From NCBI RefSeq assembly GCF_025370935.1, contig NC_133481.1, positions 20,084,915-20,148,914 on the forward strand: 64,000 nt of DNA, written 5' to 3'. The translations under genes and the position numbers were made by a program. Source of the stretch: Choristoneura fumiferana (taxonomy: Eukaryota; Arthropoda; Insecta; Lepidoptera; Tortricidae). Below are positions 29,920-41,439 of the stretch, in pieces. The notes below the pieces were generated by a model. That model worked only from the letters and a program-made list of their open reading frames with translations, ran no database searches and was not told the origin of the DNA. Every line of letters begins with the position of its first letter. Position 1 is the first letter of the stretch.

Positions 29920-31384
29920 GTGCTTCTTAGCTAATCTATATTGTTAGAGATGTTGAACTTTGAAATTACAATGTAGGTTTCAACTTTTATAGTTTGGTTG
30001 GGTTATTATAATAAGTATACCAAACAGATCAATCGGGTATCAGCGAAGTGGGGAAAATGGGAAGTTGGAAGGAAAATAATTATTAATTTTTGAAACCACA
30101 ACTTACATAAGTACTTACAAACAAAGAAATAGTCAATTATATGATCTGGCTGCTCCTTTCATCCTCTCAAAGGTCGACTGGTAGAGCTCCCTTAAAGGGA
30201 TAAATTCGCCTTTGTACATACCTACCTATATCTCAATGTTTTTCAATTGCGTTTGTTTATTTATTTTGCAATAAAAAGTATACATACTAATATACGAACG
30301 TTGCAAGTTAAAGGCATGCAATAAAGGTGTGCTATGTACCAAATGCTAGATCAATCGGTCGACAGAGACGGAGTATCAATTTAGATTTGATTTGACCTAA
30401 CGAGATTGATCGATCAGATTATTTTTGATTGTATATGACATGCATTAAGTTAGGTTTATTATATAAAGCAATCGTAAAAATCTCACCTACATCTCGTATA
30501 AATCGAATTATGTTAAATGTAGCATTTTATCAAATGGTACGGTTATATCAAACGTTGTTATAATAAATAAATATCACGGGACAATTCACACCGATTGACC
30601 TAGTCCCAAAGTACCTTCAATCATTACTAATTTTATTAATTAATTTCGGGTTTTATTCCGCGTACCTTGTGCTTGTGGTAAAGGTGATAAAAAGTCAGTT
30701 AATCTTTGTTGTTGGATCCTATATAAAGTTTCGATGTACCCATAGATACAAAATTACGATTTTTTCCTCACAAGATTTCGTGACGTTTTCCGTTACCCCG
30801 ATGTCAAGAAATTTTGGATGTTTTATGCAGTTTATGTTTTATGATCTCGTCCTTAGTGTTAATAATCTCTTGTCAATTTCATGACGGGACAACTTTTTGC
30901 GAAATACTCAATTACCACCTATAGGTACCTACTCTCATAGATTCATGTTTCTCAAACTCCCAAGTTAATAAACACTAAACACGTAATATAGCGACGATAA
31001 AAACCTCTGCCTCCCATACTTATTACAGCAAAATAATTGTACCGCCAACAAAAGGCGGTCGCTCAAAGGCGTGTTTGTTCTGCCGACAGTACCGTAATTG
31101 GGGCGTGTATAATGAGCGTGACACGGCGATGCATTGTTCGGCTTTCTTTGCCGACGCTCCCTCTCATTTGCTACCGATGTACCGACGGACTACTATACAC
31201 AAATCATGATACTGAAAACCTATCTCTGTTAGTCTGTTATTACGTTACTCGTAACACTGAGGGAGCGTGACTTTTAATAATATTTTCGTAGTTATTAACT
31301 ACTACCAACAGTAGATAATCGAAGAGTAAAAATATTTGGCCATCTTAAACGACATGACGAGTTTATTAAACGCAAAAATAAAAC
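29920..31384. other. No gene seen; small repeat fragments
   Basis: 30190-30300 is a LINE tail (GGGATAAATTCGCCTTTGTA ... CAATAAAAAG, +). 30560-30615 is the 3' tail of SINE A (AATATCACGGGACAATTCAC, GACCTAGTCCCAAAG). 31035-31275 is a moderately GC-rich stretch with a 77-codon frame and no recognisable features. Confidence 0.4.
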
Positions 31385-31575
31385 GAAAGTGATGAAAAGG
31401 AAAGAAAGAAAGAAAGGTTTATTTTGGCTCCATAAGTACCTACCACCTAAAACTAAGACTAAAACTAGCACTAAAACTATGTTACTTGGTGACACCACAG
31501 GATACCAAAAAGGGTCTCCACTCAGCATGTGTTGCCGCACATTATGTGCAGTAACGCTGGTTTTCTGTGGAGCCC
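31385..31575 (+). repeat. Uninterrupted copy of the 26205-26750 repeat
   Basis: GAAAGAAAGAAAGAAAGGTT, CTCCATAAGTACCTACCACC, ACTAGCACTAAAACTATGTT then GGTGACACCACAGGATACCA and GTGGAGCCCAAAAGGGACAC. It defines the pre-insertion sequence of the split copy. Confidence 0.75.
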
Positions 31576-31639
31576 AAAAGGGACACGCAGATATAGTTAT
31601 AATTATAAAACTAATAAAATATTAGATAGCCGTATCAAG

Positions 31640-31850
31640 AGTAAAGGAGAAAGCTTGCACTGTTGTATCGGCGTGGAGAGTAAGACAGCCGGTGAAATTA
31701 CTGGCACTTGAGGTATCCCATCTTAGGCCTCTAGGTTGGCAACGCATCTGCAATTCCCCTGGTTTGCAGATGTTTATGGGCGGTGGTGATCTCTTACCAT
31801 CAGGAGACCCACTTGCTCGTTTGCCATCCAGTCGTATAAAAAAAAAAAAA
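31640..31850 (+). repeat. LINE family L-T1 3' tail with poly(A)
   Basis: GCGTGGAGAGTAAGACAGCC, GGTATCCCATCTTAGGCCTC, GGGCGGTGGTGATCTCTTAC, CCAGTCGTATAAAAAAAAAA. The poly(A) at the right end fixes the orientation. Confidence 0.75.
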
Positions 31851-33129
31851 AAGCTTTGAGCAAGGAAAAATATTACCAAATGTATCGTCTACGTAGCTAG
31901 AATTTGCGTCTATGCCGCGCGAAAACTTACCAACATTTTCCTAGGATGAAATGAAGTAACGAGGGATGAAGTGTAAGAGATTAATTTGGAATATTTGGTT
32001 TCGGAATAGCGTTTTCTTCTTCACCTAATTTCGGTTCCATCTTCTACTTGAAATTAGCGATAATTGCAATTTCATGCTTTGTTGACAGCTGCTCAACAAG
32101 ATTGTTTTACGTCTGTCTGCTGTATTCGTCCTTATATCTTTCCTTGTATTATCAAATAGAGAAGTAGAGTAGTGTAATTTTCTCTATTACTATATCAGTT
32201 TTACAGATAACCCCATTATTACAAACAAACAAGAGAAAAATAATGCTAACCTTTTTATTACATCATTAGTAGATAATTAGTAATGTTAGTAATTAATATA
32301 ATTAGTAGTTGTAATTAGTATTATAGTTAGTAGTTATTAGTAATGAGTAATATTAACGAAAGTCTATTCACAACACTACAACAATAATATTATTACAAAT
32401 AGACAACACGAGGGATAGTGTCGTTCAGTAATCAGTAATCATTCAGTAATCATTTTTCACCTAATGTAACACTTTATTAGTATATATATTGTTTGACAAA
32501 AAAATATTAAAATTTACAATTTTATTACAACAATGATTTTATGTGTATACTCTTTTATACTTACGCAAAGTAATAATAATAATAATAATACTACTAATAA
32601 TAATTTATTCAAAAACTCATTTTACATCATATTTAACTTAAGAACTAAAACATACTGTAAAAGAAATATTTACAAGAAATGCCTGAACTAGGATTCCCTG
32701 TGTTTCAGGCAAAATAATTCTAATATATTTAGATATAATTTAATCAACTTCAAAAGGTTATTCCTAATTAAACAATGATAATATTGACAGTTTTCTTAAT
32801 ACTAACCTAATTTAAAAGTATAAGCGACATTATAATTAAATTCTTATTCCTTAGTTTATTTATTAGATAGTGTCATTGCGGTTGCGAAACGGACACTGGC
32901 TCAGCATAATGCTGAAGCGTTAAAACAGCACTTTTAGCCAGCACTGCCGGTGGCACTCGGACTATGTATACACTAGTAAATAACTACATAAGACTGACAT
33001 ACATAGGTCATTTGAAGAATATGAAACAATTAGTCTTAGTGGCTATAAAAACATTAAACTAGCTCATACGCAAATAACAATATTACTTAAGTATAAATAA
33101 TTATTATAAATAGTATAAAATAATGATTA
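31851..33129. other. No gene seen; AT-rich, TTAGTA-rich
   Basis: 32270-32350 is low-complexity (repeated TTAGTA/ATTAGT words). 32615-32900 looks like a LINE 3' UTR in minus sense (TTATTCAAAAACTCATTTTA, then GTTTCAGGC and a GC-richer CACTTTTAGCCAGCACTGCC). Confidence 0.4.
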
Positions 33130-33715
33130 GTTATTAGTGATATTAGTATTTAGTAAATTAGTATATATTACAATAAATATCCCATGATATTTATTGTAAT
33201 ACTAATTTCCTAAATACTAATATCACTAATAGCTACGAGATACGAGTAAAAATAAGAGAAATAGGCGATAAAGTTATAGCGCTTGTAGATATTGTACGTG
33301 TTTTTAAACACACAATAATCAAAGCTGTTCACTAAAAAGCTGCATGACCACTGAAAGAACGAGTGCAACCAAATTATACTCGTATCTGTACATACTATTA
33401 ATATAATAATACTACATTTGTTGTTTCATGTGTGTCATTATATTGTTTGTATTTATTAGTGATATTAGTATTTAGAAAATTAGTATTACAATAAATATCC
33501 GGATATTTATTGTAATACTAATTTCCTAAATACAAACAATACAATGACACACATGAAACAACACAGGTAGTATTATTCTATTTATTGTAAGTACAGTTAA
33601 GAGTATGATTTTGTTGCACTCGAATATCTTTCAGTGGTCATGCAGCTTTTTAGTGAACAGTTTGGATTATTGTGTGTTTAAAAACACGTACAATATCTAC
33701 AAGCGCTATTTATTT
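33130..33715. repeat. Two nested AT-rich palindromes
   Basis: The first hairpin, 33132-33230, has arms TATTAGTGATATTAGTATTT and ACTAATATCACTAATAG around CAATAAATATCC/ATATTTATTG. The second, 33280-33714, has arms of about 210 bp meeting near 33499/33500 (TAAATATCC|GGATATTTA). Its outer ends read AGCGCTTGTAGATATTGTAC and the inverse, and inner words GTTTCATGTGTGTCAT pair with ATGACACACATGAAAC. The arms differ by scattered substitutions and small indels. Both hairpins share the same core words. Confidence 0.85.
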
Positions 33716-34095
33716 ATTTGATTCGGTACAATTACATATTGTAAACAACACAAAGGAAATTAACATACATAAACGGAAACAATGACAGGGTCTACAATAC
33801 AATTACAATTGCACTCAACATTCATGCACACAAATTTTTAAACTAAATACTAAGAAAAGGAAAAGAAGTAAATTTGCCGAGTACATTCTTATTGCAACGA
33901 TATTTTTCGCGTATAACCTTACTATATCGCCTATTTCTCGCATTGAACGACAACGACTAAACAAAAGTCAACATCTAAGGAGCTATTGTATTATGAAGTG
34001 TCCCACGTAGGGAGTTCCACATCGCTCACTAGCTTGTGGTCTGAGTAAGATCTGCGAAGATAACAGAACGGTCATACAAGAGTGGATCCAGCTTT
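33716..34095 (-). repeat. LINE-like 3' tail
   Basis: It starts TATTTATTTGATTCGG, then ACAATTACATATTGTAAACA, ATACTAAGAAAAGGAAAAGA, and CCCACGTAGGGAGTTCCACA near 34000. Read in minus it ends in AATAAATA. It resembles in style, not in exact words, the fragments at 9810 and 45955. Confidence 0.4.
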
Positions 34096-34139
34096 ATAGC
34101 CAGGAGGTGACATGGTCGAATTGCTAATAATAATAGTAA

Positions 34140-34290
34140 ACATTTCATCATCATCATCATCCCAACCTATATACGTCCCACTGCTAGGCACAGGCCTCCT
34201 CTCAGGATGAGAGGGTTTGAGCCGTAGTTCCCACGCGGGCCCAATGCGGATTGGGAACTTCACACACACCACTGAATTGCTTCGCAGATA
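34140..34290 (-). repeat. Truncated SINE B copy with a CAT repeat end
   Basis: A CATCATCATCATC run is followed by CCAACCTATATACGTCCCAC, TGGGAACTTCACACACACCA and TTGCTTCGCAG, where homology stops. The tRNA-like head is missing. Confidence 0.75.
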
Positions 34291-35339
34291 AAATCTCGAA
34301 ATAACAACCGCTGGGCTTAGAGTCATGAAATTTGACGTGATTGTTTTGAATGTAACGTCAATGAAAACAAGGAATTTTCAAAAATACCGAAATTTCAATT
34401 CAGCTGCTGGATCTAAATAACGTGTGCGAAGCCGCGGGTAAACCCTATTTAGACAACGTTAATACACAAGGATGAAATTCTACTTTTCGCAAATAGAACA
34501 TTGAAACTTATTTATTTGTAAAAAAATATTAACCAAATAATAAAAGCGCCACTTGCGTGTGACGGACAAGTATAATTTTTCTCTGTCTAATCTTCTTGTT
34601 TCTCCGTTTGGACGCAATAGGGCATATTAGGCAAAGTTCTGCACAGGGGGCGACACTAGCGCATAACGTAAACAAACCGCCATGCACCCGCCATGACAAC
34701 GTCAGTTCTCTTTATATTGTGTCACCATGACGGATCATGACCAAAGAGTATTAATACCTATAGAAATCATGACATATTTATTACTAACAAAATAAATGAT
34801 ATTTACATCGATATATTTCCAAAAATTTAACTGAAATAGTATGATATTACGGCATCCTACGGACATTTAAGATACTCAAAAAACATAAACCATAACCATA
34901 TGGTATGTGCTAGTACTGCACTGGCGGCATAAAATTGCAGTAGGTAATATTCCCAATTGAAAAACTTTGATTTATAAAAAAAGGAGTCAAACCGTTTGTC
35001 TTCATGTCATTCTCACGCGTCTTTAATCTAGAATTTTCATGACTTGACGTCATTGGTCGCAGGGGTATAGTAAATGCTGTTTCATCGCTATCCAATTGAG
35101 GTGTGCACACGGCGTCATTATCTATATGGTATTTATTCAATGACAGTCAAATAAAAAACAACTCACTCAACAAACAGTGGAAATTGTGATTAATTTAATT
35201 GCTAGTGGATTTGCACGTTATGTCAGAAGTGGGATGGTGAGGCACGTCAGATGCATGATATGAACATGTTTGTACTTAAGCATTCGAAAACAGGTATACA
35301 TTGTAATGATGAAGGCAAAAGACTGAATTCTATAATAAA
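34291..35339. other. No gene seen
   Basis: 34290-34445 ends with GTGCGAAGCCGCGGGTAAA, a truncated end of the CCCGCGGCTTCG family. 34640-34760 is GC-richer and includes CACCATGACGGATCATGACC, a well-placed ATG with 22 codons before a stop, which I do not regard as a gene. Confidence 0.35.
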
Positions 35340-35520
35340 TACTAGCTTTTGTCCACGGCTTCGCCCGCGTGGAATTCGGTTATCGCTCGCTGTTCCCTAG
35401 GGAACTGTGCATTTTTCCGGGACCAACTCTATTCCAAAAATCACGTCGATCTGTCGCTCCGTTTCGTCGTGAAAGACGGACAAACATACATACAAACACA
35501 CAAACACGTAGTATGGATGA
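35340..35520 (+). repeat. CCCGCGGCTTCG-type dispersed element
   Basis: CTAGCTTTTGTCCACGGCTT, GTGGAATTCGGTTATCGCTC, GGAACTGTGCATTTTTCCGG, CGTCGTGAAAGACGGACAAA. A middle segment present in the copy at 2508 is deleted. Confidence 0.75.
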
Positions 35521-35821
35521 GTGTGGGGGAGAGGCTATATAGTATAATAGAGAGATGAAGAGGGTCAGCAGTTTGATGCGTCCGAGTTGAGAAACTTCGG
35601 TAGGACGATGTAGGATTTAGTTTCTATTCTATATTTGATCATTTTGATCGCGCTAGGAACCGCTACATGAACGAAAGGCCGAATAGGTATTTAGAACGTC
35701 GAAAAGATGAGACCTAAAATATCAACCGAAATTTTAAAGACTCGAATCAATCAATCCAATTTTTTTTATTATATATTTCATTTATTTTCAATTTAAAATA
35801 ATAACTAGCTTTTATAAGATC

Positions 35822-35872
35822 AGGCCCAACTTCTCAAGCGCCGCAAGTACTCCTCTTTATTAAAAGATTAAA
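35822..35872 (+). repeat. Fragment of the retroelement domain seen at 48119-48594
   Basis: Its codons read AQLLKRRKYSSLLKD and then a stop. The 48-kb frame has AQILKRRKYSSLLKDYEF at the equivalent place. Only these roughly 17 codons survive, immediately followed by a SINE A copy. Confidence 0.65.
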
Positions 35873-35877
35873 ATAAA

Positions 35878-36138
35878 TAAAATAAATAATAAATATCATG
35901 GGACACTTGACACCAATTGACCTAGTCCCAAACTAAGCAAAGCTTGTACTATGGATACTAGGCAACGGATAAACATACTTATATAGATAAATACATACTT
36001 AAATACATATTAAACATCCAAGACCCGAGAACAAACATTCGTGTTATTCACACAAATATCTGCCCCGGCCGGGTTCGAACCCAGGACCTCAAGCTTCATA
36101 GTCAGGTTCTCTAACCACTTAGCCATCCGGTCGTCAAA
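35878..36138 (-). repeat. SINE A copy
   Basis: On the minus strand: GACGACCGGATGGCTAAGTG, TTGAGGTCCTGGGTTCGAACC (box B), then the AACGGATAAACATACTTATA-type body in reverse and an AATAAATAATAAATATC tail. It is close to the 25545 copy. Confidence 0.8.
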
Positions 36139-36617
36139 CAGTATATGCTACCTTTTGTTATCAGCTTGTTATCAGAGCACAAAAATATTTGCGTCCTTAT
36201 ACGCCAATAATTAGGGTAACAACAATAATTCAGAATTAAGGACGAGTCCCAATGAGATAGCATCGGTAGTACAAAACGGGCATTTTAGTGTAATATGACA
36301 CCTCATATGTTTATAAGGCCGGTAGCAGACAGATAGGGATCTAAAAACATATTATTTTTCACTCAACTACTCGCTTTTAGATCGATATCAGTTTTGTGCA
36401 AGTTTTGTCGCGTGAAAGGGGCATTGTTGCTGTTTCGACGATTTTAATCGATTAAGTTGTGCATATAAGCTTGTTATGCTGCTTTGTAAAGAGACCGTTG
36501 GGAACTATTTTTGCTGTGATTTGGCCGTAATGGTTGTATAGTTTCTTTTGTGGAGTGTAACGCTGGAAAAGCTTTTAGTTAATGTACTGAACTATCGTTT
36601 ATATTTATTTATTATAA

Positions 36618-36895
36618 GCCGTGGTAGCCCAGTGATAGGTATGTCTGTGGCCTCTCAAGCAGAGGATCGCGGGTTCAAATCTGAACTTGCACCTCAAGTT
36701 TTTTCTAAATTAATATTCCAAATTGCGTTCGAAAATTACCACGCGTTTTACAGTGAAGAGAGGTAATTCAATGGTGTAGGTATGTGAAGTTCCCAATCCG
36801 CTCTAAGCTAGCATGAGAACTACGGCCCTAGTTCGCTTATTCTGAGAGGAGGCTTATGCCCTGTAGTAGGACACAATATAGGCCGAGATGTGTGA
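36618..36895 (+). repeat. SINE B copy, diverged
   Basis: The head GCCGTGGTAGCCCAGTGATA and GATCGCGGGTTCAAATCTGA (box B) leads into TTTACAGTGAAGAGAGG. Then come GTGAAGTTCCCAATCCGCTC and TATGCCCTGTAGTAGGACAC with a TATAGGCCGAGATG end. Confidence 0.75.
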
Positions 36896-38790
36896 TTTTA
36901 TGCTCATCTTTGTTTTTAATAGCATTTTTAATATAATTTATGAGAAATAAATGTAAATGAAAGAGAAAACACTTTTATTCATGGTTTTACACAGTCACAG
37001 GATGTAGAATAAAGTAATCACGAACTGCATCCCCATAAATATCTTTGGAAGACAAACGTATAAACAATTCTATATAGGTAGGTACTAATATTATAAATAC
37101 TAAAGTTAGAATGCTTTACTCCATCACGAAATTTGACTCACAGATAGTTTATAACCTGGATTAGCATAGGATGCATTGTTCCATATGATAGCAATAAGCT
37201 ACTTTTTCGCAGACGAAGTTGTGGGGAACAGCTAGTAGAAAAAATAATACACTGGTAATATTTAGTTATTAACTTATTAAAATAAATTATGCATATTCAA
37301 CCATTCTCGTTTCATAACAAAATGAACTACTAGGAGAAAAAATACACTTTGCTCCTCCGCAATAAAATTTTGTTGATTAATTGGACCATCATGTGTGACA
37401 TCGGAATATGTAATAGCACAAAAATAAAAATGATTCCATTTTAATTCTAAAAAAAAGCTTACAATGAAAACTGCAACAAAACCACAAAATTAAAAACACA
37501 CAAAATCCCTCGAAAATCAACACCAAATTGGAACCGGACACAACCGCAAGGAAGTAAAACGACACTTCCACAAAAATCCCATTCTTCCCGAAACCATTGT
37601 CACCCTTGTTATTCCCATAATCCTGATATTTTGTTTCCCAAACACGAAACTGCTGGTCACCCCAACAGATAAGATCTATAAAAGGAAATTCGATCTGCTT
37701 ATTATAACGATATTTGCTATTTTTCGGCTTTCGGCCTTTGTTGGCCGAGATCGGCGATAGCGTCGGCTATTGTTCGGCTAATGCGTATTAAGTTTCGACG
37801 AGGTTTGTTTTTGATTTCAAGTGATATGTAACTGTCATTTTATTATAAAGGAGAGGTAATAAAAGAAAAATGCTTCACTACAGCGAGTGTTCTGGCTTTA
37901 TAACGGGCATCAGGATCGGGTTTCTAACCACGTTCCTATTGAATCAATAAAACCAATTGGACTGTACTTAAAACTGTTCCGTTAACTCAGTTATTGTATC
38001 ATCATCATGGTGGTCGTTTCGTGATCCAATTTTGGACATGAACTTCTTCCTTCTTTTTCACTCTAGTCGACTTATCCAGTACTGACATCCTTATCGTCAG
38101 ATTTCTCCAAAACTGCGATACTCTGGGTATCCATTGAGAGACCCGTCTTGTTTAGTAACTCTTGTCCATTCCCCACTTTTTCACGGTGATTGATTTGACG
38201 TTTTATATCGAACTTGGGTCGCCCACATTCAATCTTGAGACTGACCAACTTACCTGCCAATCGAAAAGTTTTTATGTCGTTCGCATAAAGTGTAATATTG
38301 CTTAGTCTGATTCACAGATAAGTTGATCAGTCTGTGCAATCGCTGTGGTGGATTGTTCTAACATTTTTGGCATAATCATAGTAGTTTGCGATAGTTATAA
38401 TAATCCCGAAACTTATATCACTTATGGGCACTAGCTCATTTCTTTGTACCTAAGGTCATAGTTCTAACCTAACCTACTTTTCTGTTCGCAATTAGATTCT
38501 GTGTGGGGTTTAATATTTTAAAAATCTAGAAGCCTCATAAAACGTTAAGTAAAAACTAAAAAGGAAAATCAAGTTTAGTGGTCCAGAATTCCGTTAACTG
38601 ACAAAAAGTTCAACAGTCGGGGTTCATTACTGAACTTTTTTGTCACGATTCTGAATGACTCCCGACTGCTTAACTTTATTAATTCACTTAACTGAGTACT
38701 GGACTACAAGTTTTTTTTCTTTTTTAGTCTTTATTTAAGTTTTTTAAATCAGTCGAGTTTTTCATGGTTTTTTTTTATTAACTGTCACCA
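36896..38790. other. No supported gene; one protein-like open frame
   Basis: 37115-37235 is a decayed CCCGCGGCTTCG-type element. On the plus strand about 80 codons are open at 37490-37737 with PETIVTLVIPIILIFCFPNT and TKLLVTPTDKIYKRKFDLLI. These look membrane-like, but there is no ATG, no clear splice sites and no family I recognise. On the minus strand 38072-38260 is open for 62 codons. 38575-38720 carries partly inverted CCGTTAACTGACAAAAAGTT / AACTTTTTTGTCACG words. None is strong enough to call. Confidence 0.3.
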
Positions 38791-39017
38791 ATGAACTTCG
38801 CTTTCAGATATTATGTAGTAAGCAATGACGACTTTTACGGACATTTTGACATGTGTTTACCACGCACATATCACATACGTATAACACGTATCAGCCACGC
38901 ACGTATCTCTGACCGAGTGATCCCAGCATCTGTTATATCAAGCTACTCGAGATTGCTCTTCGCTGGATACATCTATCAAGCATTTAGAATTTTTTTGATA
39001 AAACATTACAAGTTCTC

Positions 39018-39068
39018 TTGTTCTGAGAGGAGGCCTGTGCCCAGCAGTGGGACGTTTATAGGCTGGGA
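39018..39068 (+). repeat. SINE B 3' end
   Basis: CTGAGAGGAGGCCTGTGCCC and AGCAGTGGGACGTTTATAGG. It lies inside a 211-codon open frame (38791-39426) which is therefore accidental. Confidence 0.7.
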
Positions 39069-39474
39069 TGGATTAACTTTCTTTATTCAGTTGCGAAATC
39101 TTCAAAATAATGCAATGTCATCCAAATATGTGATGCTTCTGCCAAAGTGGAAAAACTTGCAAATCAGTTTATATTCGATGTTAATGCCTACTCTACCTGC
39201 CATTGCAAGTGGGGGTACATACATTCTACTGAATAAGAAGTCACAAGCTTGTTACTCCTCAGTCCGTTACCTTAAATTTCGCTCATTACCTTTATCTAGT
39301 TCAAAACGGGCATCAATCTTAAACCTCATTTACGTAAATGGTGCTGTGAGATTGTTTGATTCACGGTGTGATGTCGTCTACATAGAGCCAATTATAAATT
39401 CGCTGCCGCGCGGCCCGGCTATGTAATACTTGCATGATATTTCACGCAGCATGTAAATTAATCATCTTTTTTTC

Positions 39475-39725
39475 TCATCTCAAGACTATAACGTCTCATT
39501 GTTGGGCATAGGCATGTTCTCTGAAAGAGCTATGGTTTCCCCTCGACCCAGTGCGTAGGGGAAACTTCACATGTACTACATTGAACTATATCACAGCGTG
39601 TTTTCCTTCTATCAAGCATTTACAAGCCGGATAGTCCTATGGCTTCTCAAGGAGAAGATCGTCGGTTCCAATTTGAGCTTGGACCTCTGATTATTTTGGG
39701 ATTTGTGTGCAAAGTTATGTTTGAA
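39475..39725. repeat. Two decayed SINE B halves, opposed
   Basis: 39480-39590 reads as a reversed 3' half (TAACGTCTCATTGTTGGGCA, GGGGAAACTTCACATG). 39640-39725 reads as a forward head (CTATGGCTTCTCAAGGAGAA, GATCGTCGGTTCCAA). Confidence 0.5.
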
Positions 39726-39759
39726 TTTTACCGTGAGCTTTTGATGAAGGAATAATATT

Positions 39760-40019
39760 TTTTATGTGATAGGAGGCAAATGAACAGGCCGGTCACCTGA
39801 TGAAAAGCAGTCATCGCCGCCCATGGACATCCATTAAATAAGCTGAATTACAGATGCCAGCCCCTAGAGAAAATAATAGGTTCATTTAAAAAAATCCCCA
39901 AGTTGTACCGGTCCGTAAATACTGGCACTGCAAGCTGATTACAAAGTTTCACCGCGCGGGGCAAAAAGTTCCGCAAGAAACGCACTGTAGTATGCTGCCA
40001 GTTAAATTAGTCGTTAATT
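39760..40019 (-). repeat. LINE 3' tail (relative of 26346-26660)
   Basis: TATTTTTTATGTGATAGGAG, GCCGGTCACCTGATGAAAAG, CGCCGCCCATGGACATCC. It continues as non-coding C-terminal debris (GGCAAAAAGTTCCGCAAGAA) to the edge of the TIR element at 40020. A small related piece lies at 51470-51560. Confidence 0.5.
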
Positions 40020-40419
40020 TAAAGGCTGACCAGAATTATAAGAAACCTTGCCTTATTGCGGAAAACCAATAGAACTAATTTCTTGCACTAATAATACTAA
40101 ATTCAAATGTCATCCTGTCTATTGCTGTCAAAGTTTAAAGTTGTTTGCGCGCGGTATTTTAAAGTGTTATTTTGTGTTTTTGTGCCTTAAAATGCCGAAG
40201 ATTATACATAGCTTTGGAAGGAAAATAAAACACAATGTATAAAAGTATTTGTCATAGAAAAAATCTGAGGGATTAGAAAATATTCCTTTAAATAACATCA
40301 CCGACACCGTTGTCAATATGACTGGTAGGTATCGTATAGTAAGTGTAAAGAATGTTGCAATATAAAACGTAGAAGTGCTGCCCTCGCGTCAGGTTTTTTA
40401 TATTCCTGGTCAGCCTTTA
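40020..40419. mobile_element. 400-bp TIR element, probable deletion derivative of a DNA transposon
   Basis: The left end TAAAGGCTGACCAGAATTAT.. is matched by the inverted right end (..TATTCCTGGTCAGCCTTTA), with about 25-30 bp of TIR including AAACCT/AGGTTT. Inside, after a GTTTGCGCGCGG stretch, AAAATGCCGAAG begins a 16-codon frame (MPKIIHSFGRKIKHNV) that may be the start of a lost transposase ORF. AATT flanks both ends. The superfamily is not assigned. Confidence 0.6.
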
Positions 40420-40530
40420 TAATTGCATGGCGACACTAGAGCAATTAGTACTAGCTTAATTAAGTTTTATTACATTGTAAGATAATGTAACGTGATGTTA
40501 AATGTAAATGTGATGTAAAATATTATTTAC

Positions 40531-41212
40531 TATAAAAAGAGGATTTCTACTGAACGAATATATAAGGAAACTGGATTATTTAATATAATGCAGACATACC
40601 TATACAATTCATGCATTTTGGTCAGAAAAATTTTAAGTAAGGATATTCACTGCCATATATCTTTTACAAAAAGAGCGCAAATTCAAAAAAAGGTTACACG
40701 CCAAGCGAATAATTTACTCCTTCGCCCGCCTACAACAAGTTACGGTAAAAAAAGCGTCTTATATGAAGGAGCACAGTTTTATAATAAATTGCCAAGAGAT
40801 GTTAAAGAGACTAAATCGCATATACTTTTTAAAAAAGCGCTTAAACGACACATTTTGAAGATTTCCTTATTGGCTTGAATGAGTAATATGGTACATATTT
40901 GAGTAACTTAATAATAATAATAATGTCATATTGAGAAAACAAGTTGTTACTAAACGGCAGTTAATTTTGTTTAACTGGCCCTATCGGTTACTATGCTCAT
41001 TCGATATTTCTCACGATATATTTGTTGTGTTACGCCAATCTACCCTCATGTTTTTGTGTACTTTTAGTTTTATATACTTTGTTTTTAACGTACAATACCT
41101 ATAGTTAAAGTATCCCTCCCTTTTTGTTTATTTATATTAAGCTTAAAATGTATTCTCTGTAAGCGATTTTGTAAAAATCTTTTGAGAAATAAATATCTTA
41201 AACCATTATAAA
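40531..41212 (+). mobile_element. CR1/Jockey-type LINE 3' end with ORF C-terminus
   Basis: A frame is open from about 40531 to a TGA at 40876. It contains ERIYKETGLFNIMQTYLYNS, RQANNLLLRPPTTSYGKKSV and LYEGAQFYNKLPRDVKETKS, ending FKKALKRHILKISLLA. Known: a G-S-LY-G...YN.LP.D.K......FK..LK.H pattern is the usual C-terminus downstream of RT in CR1/Jockey LINEs. The RT itself is absent. A 3' UTR follows, ending near 41205 with GAGAAATAAATATCTTA. Confidence 0.75.
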
Positions 41213-41439
41213 TGTCAATGGCTAAATCGTAGCGGTTTTTTTGTAAACTTTGTTGTCATTTATAGTTATACTTACTCACTAGACCTTTAGACTTATGCAA
41301 GTACGAGAAGATACGAATTCTTGTGGTATCAGAAGCACCTCTTGTCAACAGAAGGCATACGCTTGTATAACTTTATCAACTCAAATCTAACTTGATTTTG
41401 TCTCATGCCTACGGAAATGCCTCATTGCCTCATGCCTCT
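41213..41439. other. No gene seen
   Basis: Short unique-looking spacer between the LINE and the next repeat. Confidence 0.3.

Noticed and set aside
38791..39426. 211-codon plus-strand open frame
   Set aside because: It contains a translated SINE B end (ERRPVPSSGT.IGWDG) and no domain; length arises by chance across a repeat junction.
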